Assembly (NCBI RefSeq): GCF_002216775.1 | Contig: NZ_CP022315.1 | Span: 992,001 to 1,056,000 of the forward strand | Origin: Virgibacillus phasianinus | GTDB taxonomy: Bacteria > Bacillota > Bacilli > Bacillales > Amphibacillaceae | Reading direction: 5' to 3' | Length of the DNA stretch: 64,000 nucleotides | Part shown: positions 47,288 through 56,443 of the stretch, one piece after another | Layout of the letters: every line of letters begins with the position of its first letter | Position numbering within the stretch: position 1 is the stretch's first letter | Program-made: the position numbers and the translations under genes | The notes under the pieces: generated by a model | Seen by the model: the letters and a program-made list of their open reading frames with translations, nothing else | Databases searched by the model: none | What the model was told of the DNA's origin: nothing

Positions 47288-47863
47288 TCAATTACCACGG
47301 GGGATAAAAGTTTCCAAAGCATGCACCTGCACGTTTAACAGCTCTGCCTTTTGCTGTATGGACTGCTTATGATAAGGCACTTCCGGCGGGAATGTCAGAC
47401 TGCCGAGAAGAATACCCCCTATTTGCCTTGCAAGAAGGTTTGTATCAGGTTTATTTTCAAATCCGGCAAAGTGTATATCCAATCCTTTTTTTAATCCATT
47501 AAAAATAATAACGGGAAAATTAATTTCGTCAGCTAAATGTCCCATAAAACTTTCAGCAAGCAGTGTCTTTGCAAGCATATGGTTTTTTGACAAAGCTGTA
47601 AATCGATCATCCAGAATGCGTTTAAAAAATTCCTTTGTTCCCGGTTCTTCCGCGAACTTCATGACTTTGGCATGAAATTCATTCTCCAGTGCTTTTTTCA
47701 CCACAGTCTCAAAGAGCTTCTGCTTCGTAGAAAATTTGCGGTAAAGTGTTACTTCGGCCACCTCGGCTTCCTTAGCGATTTCCTGAGTGGTGGACTGTAG
47801 GAACCCTTTTGAAATGAATACCTTGATTGCTGCATTCAAAATTTGATCCGTTTTATCTCGCAT
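47288..47863 (-). CDS. TetR-family repressor of the MMPL operon
   Basis: 191 residues. N-terminal helix-turn-helix (ILNAAIKVFISKGFLQSTTQEIAKEAEVAEVTLYRKF) in standard TetR form, then a ligand domain. Begins seven bases after the second MMPL gene. A palindrome of TAAGT type over the promoter of the first MMPL gene (50807-50832) is its likely target. Ligand unknown. Confidence 0.85.
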   Translation of the reverse strand: MRDKTDQILNAAIKVFISKGFLQSTTQEIAKEAEVAEVTLYRKFSTKQKLFETVVKKALENEFHAKVMKFAEEPGTKEFFKRILDDRFTALSKNHMLAKTLLAESFMGHLADEINFPVIIFNGLKKGLDIHFAGFENKPDTNLLARQIGGILLGSLTFPPEVPYHKQSIQQKAELLNVQVHALETFIPRGN

Positions 47864-47870
47864 ACCTATT

Positions 47871-49271
47871 TCACCCCGTTACAAATTCTGTTCCCTTATC
47901 ACTTTTTGTACGCACAAATCGGTCAAGGATTACCAATATTGTGGGCAGTACAATGATCGTACTCAAAAGGGCAAAGGAAATATTCACTAATATCATCATA
48001 CCAAAATTGCTTAAAATCACGAAATCAGATATAAGCAAAGCACTGAATCCGCCAATTGTTGTGAAGGCTGAAGCAAATATAGCTTTACCTATTTTTTCAT
48101 TGGCTGTTAAGATTGCTTCCCGGCTTTTGAAACCTTTTTTGCGTTCCTCGTAAAACCGCTCCATTATAAGGATCGTAAACTCTGTTCCAATACCGATAAT
48201 CAGTGCGCCAAGTGTTGCTGTTAAAGGAGTGTAATCAATATTAAACAAGTACATAACCCCGCCTGACCAGCCAACTATAAACACAATTGGCAGCAGGGGA
48301 ATGAAAGCCTTTATCGGGTGCCGGTAAATCAGTAATAAGACAAGAAAAACAAGACCCATGCCCAACAGGGTCATTTTATATCTGCCTGTCGTTAGTGCTG
48401 TTACCATTTCCACATCTACAACCGCTTTACCAGTTATTGTCGCACTGATATCATCTGGCTTATTACCTGCAACATATTCTTTTGTTTCCGTGATAAAAGA
48501 CTGCAGTTGCTCTGCTTCCAGGTGCTTGATACCAACATTTATAACAGATTTGTTTCTTTCTTCGTTTATAAATAGTTTTAACTGTTCTTCCGGCATGTCT
48601 TCAATAATGTCAGCTGTTTTTTTCTGATTCGGCATTTCACCTTCATTCATTTTCTTTAAAAGTGCTGACAAGGAATTGGTGTCAACTATAACGGATGGGA
48701 ATTCCTGTTCAAGGGAATTAGTCATTTCTTCCGACCATTTCAATGTTTTTTCATCAAGCACATTGTCTGTGCCGTACATGATGGAAACTTGATCGGTTGT
48801 ACCCAGAATATCACGCAGTTTGTGGATATCCTCCAGTTCCTGCGTATCCTGAGGCATAAAAGTTTCCACATCTGTTTCAACACCTGTATACATATCTCCC
48901 CAGATCCCGGAAGCTGCTGTAACAATTGCTAAAAAAAGGATTAGCCATCTGAGTTTAATGATTGAATTAGTGATTTTTCTAAAACCGGTGTTCACCTTTG
49001 ACTCCCCGGTATTTATCTTTACATTCTCTGTCGTCGATTTTGTGAAAAAATAATCACGTGTAAATAGTATTGGAATCAGGATAAACAAACCAACGATAAA
49101 ACTGATTAGCATACCAATGGTAAGCATTTTTCCAAAGTCTTGTATCATTGGTACCGGTGAAGTATACAAGGATAAAAAACCTACTGCTGTTGCCAAAAGA
49201 GCGGTAAGAACAGCAGGCGCCATCTTTGTTACAGTTTTTTTGACGCCTTCAGTGCTTCTGTTTTTCATCAT
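47871..49271 (-). CDS. MMPL/RND transporter, C-terminal half
   Basis: 466 residues. Starts with the last membrane helices of the first MMPL bundle (PAVLTALLATAVGFLSLYTS), then a second extracytoplasmic domain (about 140-300) and a second membrane bundle (GALIIGIGTEFTILIMERFYEE). It starts in the same frame immediately after the stop of the upstream half. AAAGGGGGG nine bases before the ATG allows independent initiation. The two proteins would have to assemble to rebuild one transporter. Confidence 0.8.
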   Translation of the reverse strand: MMKNRSTEGVKKTVTKMAPAVLTALLATAVGFLSLYTSPVPMIQDFGKMLTIGMLISFIVGLFILIPILFTRDYFFTKSTTENVKINTGESKVNTGFRKITNSIIKLRWLILFLAIVTAASGIWGDMYTGVETDVETFMPQDTQELEDIHKLRDILGTTDQVSIMYGTDNVLDEKTLKWSEEMTNSLEQEFPSVIVDTNSLSALLKKMNEGEMPNQKKTADIIEDMPEEQLKLFINEERNKSVINVGIKHLEAEQLQSFITETKEYVAGNKPDDISATITGKAVVDVEMVTALTTGRYKMTLLGMGLVFLVLLLIYRHPIKAFIPLLPIVFIVGWSGGVMYLFNIDYTPLTATLGALIIGIGTEFTILIMERFYEERKKGFKSREAILTANEKIGKAIFASAFTTIGGFSALLISDFVILSNFGMMILVNISFALLSTIIVLPTILVILDRFVRTKSDKGTEFVTG

Positions 49272-50771
49272 TTAGTGTTTCCCCCCTTTCATTTCTTCTG
49301 TATACCTGGCCTGAAATTGAATAGCATAGTCAATGCCGAGGCCAATCAAAATCGGGAAAACCGCCATTGAAACCATTGTGATCGGCACACTGATCCATCC
49401 CATTAATCCCACTGTTCCAATTACAGCAATCAAGATTATCACAAGTGGCAGAATGCGCCATTTCACCCGAAACACAAGTCCAAGCACGATAATCATGAAT
49501 AAAATCGAAAGACCCATCATTTTTTGCATACTATTTTTCATCTCTGTCCGGATGGAATCATCCAAAACCGGCTTTCCCGACACCATTGTGTCTATTCCTT
49601 CAATCGGGTTCTCTTCCATATAATCCTTTACAAAAGCAACTGCTTTACTTTTATTGGTGTCTGTAGCATCACCCGTAAACTTGACCATGAAAGTCATATA
49701 TTGTCCATCAATAAGCATGTCATCAAATATGCTGCGAAGTGATCCGTCATCTTCATAAATCATTTTTTCAAGTGTCTTCAGTTTTTTCGGGATGACAGGG
49801 GACATGCTGTCAGAAAAAGCAATCATTTCCCTAAGATTTTCACTCATGGAAACAAGGTTTTCTCCCATTTTTGCCAGTCCGCCCGCAAGTTCTTGCAGAT
49901 CTTTTTGCTGTTGACCCTGTCGCTCGCTTATTTCGTGCAACTGACTCTGCTGATTCTTCAAACCTTTGTCCAGACCTTGCAGACCATTAATGGTGTTTCC
50001 CGATACATTCGGAAGCCCAGCGCTTTTCACGGATGCATCAATCATTTTATCTCCCATCGCATTAAGCTTCACACCAAAATGTTTGAACTTTGCAGCCTGT
50101 TTATGTCCGGCAGGGCCCTCAGCATTGTTCTCCATTTGTATTGCGGATTGCTGCAGTTTCATTGCAACATCTTTTAGCTGGCTTCCCATGTTGGAATAGC
50201 CATCCAGCAATTCACCTGAACCCCGCTCAAGTTTTTTCTGACCTTCGACCATCCTGCCGATGAGCTTTTCCATTTCGGAAATTTTTGATTCGAAATCCGG
50301 CAATGACTGTCCGGTGGCATTTTCTTTGATGTTTACACTGATTTCTTGAAGTTTTTCACCCATGCCGTTCATCCCATCAGCCATTTCTGTCAGGCCTTCT
50401 TTATATTTTTCCGCCTTTTTTTTCGATATGTTTTCGACTGCCGTATGAGGACCGACAATTGTATAAATACCATCTTGACTGCTCAGCTGGCTTTCAAGAT
50501 TTTCCATTTGGTGCAATGTTTCAGGTGTCAATAGGCTGGACTTATTATCAGCTTCATACAGCACAATTATCGATTCACCACCAAACTCTTGTTCCAATGT
50601 TTGGTTATTCTGATAAACCTCGGTATCCTCCTCAATAAGTGTGTTGTTGCCCGTTGCCAATTCCACCTGCTGTGCTCCGACGGCGAACAATAAAATAACG
50701 ACTATCGTAATTGTCAACACTCTGATTGGATACTTCACGATTCCGTTCGCAATAAATTTTAGTATCCTCAT
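49272..50771 (-). CDS. MMPL/RND transporter, N-terminal half
   Basis: 499 residues. First membrane helix at about 15-33, a large extracytoplasmic domain with long coiled segments (about 130-330, many MGEKL/MGSQL-type heptads), then membrane helices ending in FPILIGLGIDYAIQFQARY, the hallmark of the MMPL/HAE3 family. Ends in a single TAA with the other half directly following in frame. Probably exports a lipid or hydrophobic compound (family knowledge). First gene of the TetR operon. Confidence 0.8.
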   Translation of the reverse strand: MRILKFIANGIVKYPIRVLTITIVVILLFAVGAQQVELATGNNTLIEEDTEVYQNNQTLEQEFGGESIIVLYEADNKSSLLTPETLHQMENLESQLSSQDGIYTIVGPHTAVENISKKKAEKYKEGLTEMADGMNGMGEKLQEISVNIKENATGQSLPDFESKISEMEKLIGRMVEGQKKLERGSGELLDGYSNMGSQLKDVAMKLQQSAIQMENNAEGPAGHKQAAKFKHFGVKLNAMGDKMIDASVKSAGLPNVSGNTINGLQGLDKGLKNQQSQLHEISERQGQQQKDLQELAGGLAKMGENLVSMSENLREMIAFSDSMSPVIPKKLKTLEKMIYEDDGSLRSIFDDMLIDGQYMTFMVKFTGDATDTNKSKAVAFVKDYMEENPIEGIDTMVSGKPVLDDSIRTEMKNSMQKMMGLSILFMIIVLGLVFRVKWRILPLVIILIAVIGTVGLMGWISVPITMVSMAVFPILIGLGIDYAIQFQARYTEEMKGGKH

Positions 50772-50806
50772 TTGTCATCCCCCCTGTAAGTAAAAACACA
50801 GATCAC

Positions 50807-50856
50807 AATGTAAGTTATCACTTACTTACATTATCGTTTTATTTATTGTTTGTCAA
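50807..50856 (-). promoter_or_regulatory. promoter and TetR-type operator of the MMPL operon
   Basis: TTGACA at 50851-50856 and TAATGT at 50828-50833 with a 17-bp spacer on the minus strand. A palindrome with 9-bp arms (AATGTAAGT at 50807-50815, ACTTACATT at 50824-50832) covers the -10 and start. An inner TAAGT-TATC-ACTTA palindrome is nested in it. Confidence 0.65.
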
Positions 50857-50859
50857 ATA

Positions 50860-51250
50860 AATTATTTACGCTTAAACAAAAGAAAAGTTTACTCATTAAT
50901 ATTTTCGGGAGAGGTTGTATGGGATGGTTAAGAAAGCTGTTAACTATGAGGAATGCAAAGGACTCCATGTGAAACTAATATGTAAAACAATTCAGACTGG
51001 GTTAGCACAACTATTTTTGTATTTTACTATTGCTTTTTCAGTTTCAATTTTGGGCAACAATTAAAAAGCGCCTCAAAATCGGGGCCACTTTCAAATGGGG
51101 TTTTATTAACCCTCTATAATATGAGCTTCTCTTTGGTCAACCTGCGCTTCATTAACCAGATAACAAGTATCGCAAATTTCATAAGGATCCAGAACTAATT
51201 ATTCAATTAACTGGCCCGTTCGTATTATAAGGTTAACCAGTCATTTCTGG
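50860..51250. other. spacer left of the IS110 element
   Basis: No gene of credible length. May contain the left end of the insertion element, which has no inverted repeats to mark it. Confidence 0.35.
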
Positions 51251-51278
51251 TTGACCTATTTTTTATAGGTTCTATGAT
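51251..51278 (+). promoter_or_regulatory. promoter in the IS110 upstream region
   Basis: TTGACC (51251-51256), a 16-bp spacer and TATGAT (51273-51278). It fires into about 180 bp of structured non-coding DNA before the transposase. Confidence 0.55.
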
Positions 51279-51284
51279 TAAAGT

Positions 51285-51466
51285 AGCCGGGGTAGGACGA
51301 TCTGGCCCGTGGGACATCGATCCCGTCCGCAATACTGTCCACCCTCTACTTGTAGAAACATGTTTGAGGCTGGTTGGGACTCAGATCCCGTATAACAAGC
51401 GAAGCTATGACACTACAAGTGATGAAGAGGTGCACTGGCAAATCTATTAAATGGAGCGTGATTTAT
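51285..51466 (+). ncRNA. candidate bridge RNA of the IS110 element
   Basis: Non-coding stretch between the promoter and the transposase start. It is GC-richer than its surroundings, with self-complementary blocks (for example GATCTGGCCCGTGGGACATC and GGGACTCAGATCCCG). IS110-group elements carry their bridge RNA upstream of the recombinase gene; that position and the private promoter are the evidence. Loops were not modelled. Confidence 0.45.
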
Positions 51467-52663
51467 ATGGATCCTGTAATTGGCTTGGATGTTGCAAAAG
51501 GTGAAAGCCAAGTTCAAGCCTTTTTACAAAGAAAAGAAACGTATAAGCAAAGTTTTAAATTCACACACGATTTACTAGGTCTTCAAACATTTCATAACTT
51601 TTATCAAGAAGTAGAAAAGGTCTCTGGTCAGCCTCCGGCTGTAATCTTTGAATCTACCGGACATTACCATGAACCTGTACTTCAATTTCTCGAGGATAAA
51701 GATATAGCTTATTATTTGGTCAATCCAGTGATTTCCTTTGAAGCTAGGAAAACTAATTTACGCCAAGTAAAAACGGATAAAGCTGATGCATTTCATTTAG
51801 GTGAGCTTTATTATAAAGAAGACCTTGAAATCTATCAAAGGAAAACGAATAAAGCCCTTAATTTGAGACTTTTAACAAGACAGCACAGTGCTTTAACAGA
51901 TAGTTATGTTCAAATAAAACTTCAATTTCAAGTGGCATTGGATCAAGTATTCCCAGAATACCATTGTGCTTTTAGCGATTTGTATGGAAAATTATCATTA
52001 AATACTTTATCGAATTATCCAACTGCTATAGACATTCATAAAGTCGCTGATGAGAAGTTAGCTGAAGAGATGAGTCAATTTGGAGTCAGGCGCTCTCATG
52101 CATGGTTTTTAGACAAAGCGCAGCAATTAAAAGAAGCTGCAAGACGCAATCCCTATCAATCTCAAATTAGCCATGGACAACTGGTCAGTCTGCGTATGTA
52201 TATTCAGATGCTTTTTCAATATCAGGAGCATTTATCAGAGTTGTTAACAGAAATAAATGCGCTTTCAAATTCTTTTGAAGAATACAGATTAATCCAATCC
52301 GTACCTGGTATTGGAGATAAGATTGCGGCAACAATCCTCTCCGAAATTGGCGATATCAACCAGTTCGAGCATCCTAAAAAACTTGTAGCCTACGCAGGAT
52401 TGGATCCATCTGTTTTTGAATCAGGTAAATTTAAAGCTTCTATCAATCGGATTACGAAAAGAGGTTCATCAAGACTGCGACAAACGCTTTACACAGCTGT
52501 TCAGTGTGGTTTAGCCAAAGGACGAAATAAAAAACTAATTGCTTTTTATGATCGTAAAAGAAATGAAGGCAAGCCACATAAAGTCGCTCTAATTGCTTGC
52601 GCAAACAAGCTTGTTCATTGGATTTATGCCATGTTAAAACGTCAAGAAGTCTTTGTAGATTAA
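51467..52663 (+). mobile_element. IS110-family transposase
   Basis: 398 residues from the ATG at 51467 (GGAG about ten bases upstream). N-terminal RuvC-like DEDD domain: Asp8 in IGLDVAKG, Glu62 in IFESTGHYH, Asp104 and Asp107 in KTDKADAFHLG. C-terminal Transposase_20 domain: SVPGIGDKIAATILSEIGD, AYAGLDPSVFESG and the Ser-containing ITKRGSSRLR. All motifs are intact. The gene runs against the direction of its neighbours and lies close to the right end of the island, where an integrase would be expected. Confidence 0.93.
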
Positions 52664-52882
52664 GTGTAATTTGCTTCAAATTCCTTTGTTTTTTTTCCTT
52701 TTAATCAAAAGGTTTATTTAGTATGTTCAATTTTAGTGTAACATGTTTTTTAGAAACTTTTTAGCCTTAATTATTGACAGCTATTAGCTGGTATTGTTGC
52801 ACTATCCCAATCCATCTTATCAGCGTAATTGTATCAAACTTAATTTCAAAATCACAGCTTCTTTTTCTCTAAATTATTTGTC
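52664..52882. other. right-end spacer of the island
   Basis: AT-rich and without a gene. Includes the undefined right end of the insertion element. Confidence 0.4.
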
Positions 52883-52902
52883 TGCTACTTGTATGTTACG
52901 TG
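52883..52902. repeat. right arm-type repeat of the island
   Basis: TGCTACTTGTATGTTACGTG, identical to 20946-20965 and in the same orientation. A further TGTATGCTACGTG unit follows directly. It lies about 90 bp inside the right att copy. Confidence 0.65.
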
Positions 52903-52952
52903 TATGCTACGTGTGAATTTTCCCCTGTTTTTAAAGCACCGCATATACAGTA

Positions 52953-52984
52953 AAATCCCCCAACCACACGTGGTTGAGGGATTT
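52953..52984 (-). terminator. terminator of rplM-rpsI
   Basis: On the minus strand CCCTCAACCA, a CGTG centre and TGGTTGGGGG, then ATTTTAC, 16 bases after the rpsI stop. Arms are shared with the displaced copy at 20843-20874, but the loop differs. Confidence 0.85.
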
Positions 52985-52991
52985 GCAAGTG

Positions 52992-53020
52992 TTGATTTAT
53001 TAACGTTTTGAGAACTGTGG
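52992..53020 (-). repeat. attR: rpsI 3' end
   Basis: Intact right copy of the 29-nt repeat. It encodes the last S9 residues (PQFSKR and stop). The element restored the reading frame, so rpsI is not damaged. Confidence 0.85.
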
Positions 53021-53392
53021 TGCACGACGTGCTGCTTTAAGACCGTATTTCTTACGTTCTTTCATGCGAGCATCACGAGTTAGGTATCCTTCACGTTTAA
53101 GAGAAGCGCGATATTCTGGATCTGCTTCTAAAAGTGCGCGGGCAATACCGTGACGAATAGCACCAGCTTGGCCAGTGAATCCTCCGCCATGAACATTTAC
53201 TAGAACGTCATATGTGCCTTCTGTTTCTGTAACAGCAAGCGGTTGATTTAAAATAAGACGTTGTGTGTCATATGGAAAATAGCTTTCAGCGTCACGTCCG
53301 TTGATCACAACTTTACCATTGCCTGGAACTAGACGTACACGTGCAGTTGATTTTTTACGACGACCTGTGCCGTAGTATTGTACTTGTGCCAC
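53000..53392 (-). CDS. rpsI: 30S ribosomal protein S9
   Basis: 130 residues. Typical S9: [19 protein letters not shown] at the start and the universal C-terminal tail [12 protein letters not shown] that reaches the P site. Second gene of the rplM-rpsI pair, 18 bp after rplM. Its 3' end is the island's insertion site. Confidence 0.98.
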   Translation of the reverse strand: MAQVQYYGTGRRKKSTARVRLVPGNGKVVINGRDAESYFPYDTQRLILNQPLAVTETEGTYDVLVNVHGGGFTGQAGAIRHGIARALLEADPEYRASLKREGYLTRDARMKERKKYGLKAARRAPQFSKR

Positions 53393-53410
53393 TTGGTTGA
53401 CCTCCTTTAA

Positions 53411-53848
53411 TTATCCGCGAAGTTCATAAACTTCTGGTTTTTGTGCTTGGTTATTATGCTCTGAACCTTTATATACGTGCAATTTTTTACCCATTTTGCG
53501 GCCTAAAGGACCTTTTGGAAGCATGCCTTTAACAGCAAGCTCAAGCATTTGCTCAGGGTATTTAGTTCGCATTTCGTTAGCATTACGTGCTTTCAAGCCA
53601 CCTGGATGGTTTGAGTGACGGTAATACATTTTATCGTTAATTTTATTTCCTGTAAGTTCAATTTTCTCTGCATTGATAATAATAACGTTATCACCTGTGT
53701 CTGCATGTGGTGTATACGTTGGTTTATGTTTACCACGTAGCAAAGTCGCAACTTCACTTGCTAGACGACCTAGACGTTGTCCTTCAGCATCTACAACAAG
53801 CCATTTGCGTTCAATGTTACTTTCATTAGCCATGAACGTTGTACGCAT
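53411..53848 (-). CDS. rplM: 50S ribosomal protein L13
   Basis: 145 residues. Contains the family signature [20 protein letters not shown] and [25 protein letters not shown] precedes the start. Led by a structured leader and promoter, consistent with autoregulation of rplM-rpsI. Confidence 0.98.
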   Translation of the reverse strand: MRTTFMANESNIERKWLVVDAEGQRLGRLASEVATLLRGKHKPTYTPHADTGDNVIIINAEKIELTGNKINDKMYYRHSNHPGGLKARNANEMRTKYPEQMLELAVKGMLPKGPLGRKMGKKLHVYKGSEHNNQAQKPEVYELRG

Positions 53849-53884
53849 GATAGTTTCCCTCCTAATTTACATCAATCATTTTCG

Positions 53885-53934
53885 TTTATTTCATCATAAT
53901 TAGATTCCGGGGCTAATCATGGTTTTGAAATAAA
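53885..53934 (-). promoter_or_regulatory. L13 leader-type RNA structure
   Basis: Perfect 9-bp outer stem (TTTATTTCA at 53885-53893 with 53926-53934) and an inner ATTAG/CTAAT helix, between promoter and ribosome site of rplM. Matches the position and size of the Firmicute L13 leader by which L13 is thought to control its own operon. Confidence 0.65.
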
Positions 53935-53946
53935 ATGCCATATATC

Positions 53947-53976
53947 ATCATATACTAAATGATAGCTCTATGTCAA
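53947..53976 (-). promoter_or_regulatory. promoter of rplM-rpsI
   Basis: On the minus strand TTGACA (53971-53976), an 18-bp spacer and TATGAT (53947-53952). Confidence 0.75.
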
Positions 53977-54016
53977 GTTGAAAATGAGTTTTTTAATCTT
54001 AATAATCGTTTGTTTC

Positions 54017-54757
54017 CTAGTATTTTACATTCCACAAATATAGTCCTTGTGCAGGAACTGTTTCACCTAACAGTTGACGATCCTTTTGTGTTAAAAGCCG
54101 GCCAATATCCTCTTGCCTGCGCCTGCCTTGTCCAACATCAAGCATAGCTCCTACTATGATTCGCACCATATTGTAAAGAAAGCCGCTTCCCCTGAATATA
54201 AATTCTATCTCACTGCCGCTTTTGCTGCAGCTAACCTGATAAAGGGTCCGCACTTTACTTCCTTTCGTTGTAGCCTTTGCCGAAGAAAAGGTGGTGAAAT
54301 CATGTTCACCCTCTAGTTGCTTACATGCGCTCTGAATGGCGCTTATATCTAACGTATAAGGAAAATGGTATGCATAGTTGTGTTTGAAAACGTCCGGCTC
54401 CTTTTCATTCCATACATAATAGCGGTATTCCTTCTCACAGACATCATACCTTGCATGGAACGATGCGGCTGCTTCTTCTACTTCTCGTACATACAGATCG
54501 GCAGGCAGCAGTGTGTTTAGCGCCCGCTTCCAATTTTCATAGGGAATATCATAAGGTGTGTCGAAATGGATAGTTTGACGTTTCGCATGGACACCTGTAT
54601 CTGTGCGGCCTGATGCGTGTATACGAATCGGTTCACCCTTGTGCATCTTTTTTAGGGCTTTTTCAAGCTCGCCGTGGACGGTCCTTGTTTTTGGTTGAAT
54701 TTGGAATCCTGAAAAATTAGTACCATCGTAGCTAATCACACATTTGATTCTACCCAT
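54017..54757 (-). CDS. truA: tRNA pseudouridine(38-40) synthase TruA
   Basis: 246 residues from ATG 54757; a TTG six codons upstream is possible but less well placed. Catalytic Asp53 in SGRTDTGVHA; GFLYNMVRIIVG near the C-terminus is typical. Modifies anticodon-stem uridines. Downstream of ecfT in the same operon as in B. subtilis. Confidence 0.95.
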   Translation of the reverse strand: MGRIKCVISYDGTNFSGFQIQPKTRTVHGELEKALKKMHKGEPIRIHASGRTDTGVHAKRQTIHFDTPYDIPYENWKRALNTLLPADLYVREVEEAAASFHARYDVCEKEYRYYVWNEKEPDVFKHNYAYHFPYTLDISAIQSACKQLEGEHDFTTFSSAKATTKGSKVRTLYQVSCSKSGSEIEFIFRGSGFLYNMVRIIVGAMLDVGQGRRRQEDIGRLLTQKDRQLLGETVPAQGLYLWNVKY

Positions 54758-54777
54758 TTCCTCATGTCCTTTCAAAA

Positions 54778-55578
54778 TTAATAGTTTCTAGTCAGAATGG
54801 TACCGGCAACTACGCAAATAAATAATAGGAAAACGGCTACATCTCTTTTTTCTATTTTTAATTCGCGTAGCTTTGTCCGCCCTTCGCCCCCCTGATACCC
54901 GCGTGCTTCCATTGCCATAGCCAATTCTTCTGCCCGCTTAAATGCACTTACAAACAATGGAACCAAAAGAGGGACTACTGCTTTCACACGCTCTTTCATT
55001 TTCCCTGTGCGGAAGTCAACACCCCGCGAAGCCTGTGCACGTGAAATCTTTTCTGTTTCCTGCATCAAGGTAGGGATGAATCGAAGAGAGATAGACATCA
55101 TTAAGGCGAGCTCATGGACAGGGAATTTAACCTTTTTCAATGGATGCAGCATATCCTCGATGGCATCCGTTATTTCAATCGGGGTCGTTGTTAGTGTTAA
55201 TAATGACGTTACTAATATTAAAAGGAAAAATCGCATCGAAATTGCCAGACCCTGGATAAGGGCACCCGAATAAATTTTGAATGAAAAAATTTCGAATAAG
55301 ACCGTACCCTCTTTCGTTACAAAAAGGTGTAAGAAAAACGTAAAGATAATTAAAAACCAGACAGGAGTCAATCCTTTTATAATGTAGCGAATCGGAACCC
55401 GGGTTATAAACATGCACACCAAAGCAAACACGGTTAGAATTCCATAGCTTATAACGGTATTTGCAAAAAATACAATAAACACAAAGAAGAAAATAACAGT
55501 TATTTTTGAACGCGGATCCAGTTTGTGCACCAATGAATTACCGGGGACATATTGGCCGATGATTAATGCATTATTCAT
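54778..55578 (-). CDS. ecfT: ECF transporter transmembrane subunit EcfT
   Basis: 266 residues with about five membrane helices. The two coupling-helix motifs are visible as [11 protein letters not shown] and MEARGYQGG. Links the ATPases EcfA1/A2 to interchangeable vitamin-binding S components. Overlaps ecfA2 by eight bases. Confidence 0.95.
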   Translation of the reverse strand: MNNALIIGQYVPGNSLVHKLDPRSKITVIFFFVFIVFFANTVISYGILTVFALVCMFITRVPIRYIIKGLTPVWFLIIFTFFLHLFVTKEGTVLFEIFSFKIYSGALIQGLAISMRFFLLILVTSLLTLTTTPIEITDAIEDMLHPLKKVKFPVHELALMMSISLRFIPTLMQETEKISRAQASRGVDFRTGKMKERVKAVVPLLVPLFVSAFKRAEELAMAMEARGYQGGEGRTKLRELKIEKRDVAVFLLFICVVAGTILTRNY

Positions 55579-56443
55579 ATGAAGACCCCCCCTTTAACAC
55601 CTGCTGAATCTCCCGGGCAATTTCCTTTGTTGATTGCCTGTGAAAGGGGATGTGAACGCCAAACCTTTTCTCAAATAACCCAAGAAATTGAACCGCTTCA
55701 GGCACATCCAGCTGCACCTTTTTCAATGCCTCCTGTCTGGTTAATACCTCCTCCGGCTTACCCTCCAGGTATTTCTTGCCTTTGTTCAAAATAATCACAT
55801 GATCTGCATATTTCACGGCATCTTCCATACTATGTGTTACAAGAATAGTGGTTAGATTTTGTTCACGATGCAAAGCGTGAAACATTTCCATGATTTCCTT
55901 TTGACCACGCGGGTCTAAGCCAGCGGTTGGTTCATCTAGGACAAGTACATCCGGCTTAATGGCAAGGACCCCAGCAATCGCAACTCGGCGCATTTGTCCT
56001 CCGCTTAAATCAAAGGGCGAACGGGAAAGCAATGCATCATCCAGTCCTACCGCTGGTGTTATTTCCTTAATCCGCTTCCTGATTTCATCATCTTGTACAT
56101 CAAAGTTCTCTGGTCCAAAAGCAATATCCTTCTCCACTGTTTCTTCAAACAACTGATGTTCCGGATACTGAAAGACAACTCCAACTTTGCTGCGTAATTC
56201 TTTTAAATTCTTAGGTTTTTGCTCTTTTGATAAGGTAAAATTACCGATTGATACTTCACCTTCGCTCGGCATTACCAACCCGTTCAGGTGTTGAATAAGT
56301 GTCGACTTTCCGGATCCAGTATGACCAATAACGGCCACAAATGAACCTGAGGGGATATGGAACGATAAATCCTCGATCGCTTTATGTGCAAATGGTGTAT
56401 TTTGTTGGTATATATAGCTTACGTTCTTGAATGTAATGTCCAT
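55571..56443 (-). CDS. ecfA2: ECF transporter ATPase EcfA2
   Basis: 290 residues. Walker [10 protein letters not shown], signature LSGGQMRR, Walker [14 protein letters not shown]. Starts inside the last 25 bases of ecfA1, so the two ATPases are translationally coupled. Confidence 0.95.
   Translation of the reverse strand: MDITFKNVSYIYQQNTPFAHKAIEDLSFHIPSGSFVAVIGHTGSGKSTLIQHLNGLVMPSEGEVSIGNFTLSKEQKPKNLKELRSKVGVVFQYPEHQLFEETVEKDIAFGPENFDVQDDEIRKRIKEITPAVGLDDALLSRSPFDLSGGQMRRVAIAGVLAIKPDVLVLDEPTAGLDPRGQKEIMEMFHALHREQNLTTILVTHSMEDAVKYADHVIILNKGKKYLEGKPEEVLTRQEALKKVQLDVPEAVQFLGLFEKRFGVHIPFHRQSTKEIAREIQQVLKGGSSYE

Larger units (their letters stand above)
20881..53020. mobile_element. integrated island in the 3' end of rpsI (mobilizable-element-like)
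   Basis: A 32.1-kb region between the two rpsI-end repeats. It interrupts an otherwise conserved Bacillus gene order (rpsI followed by ybaJ, ybaK, cwlD). It carries a MobP2 relaxase, topoisomerase III, ArdC-type protein, restriction-modification, toxin-antitoxin, defence and sulfur-metabolism genes. The 3' end of rpsI is an established attachment site for tyrosine-integrase elements in Firmicutes. No integrase and no type IV secretion genes were found, so it is probably immobile on its own. It may have grown by stacking. Confidence 0.8.
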
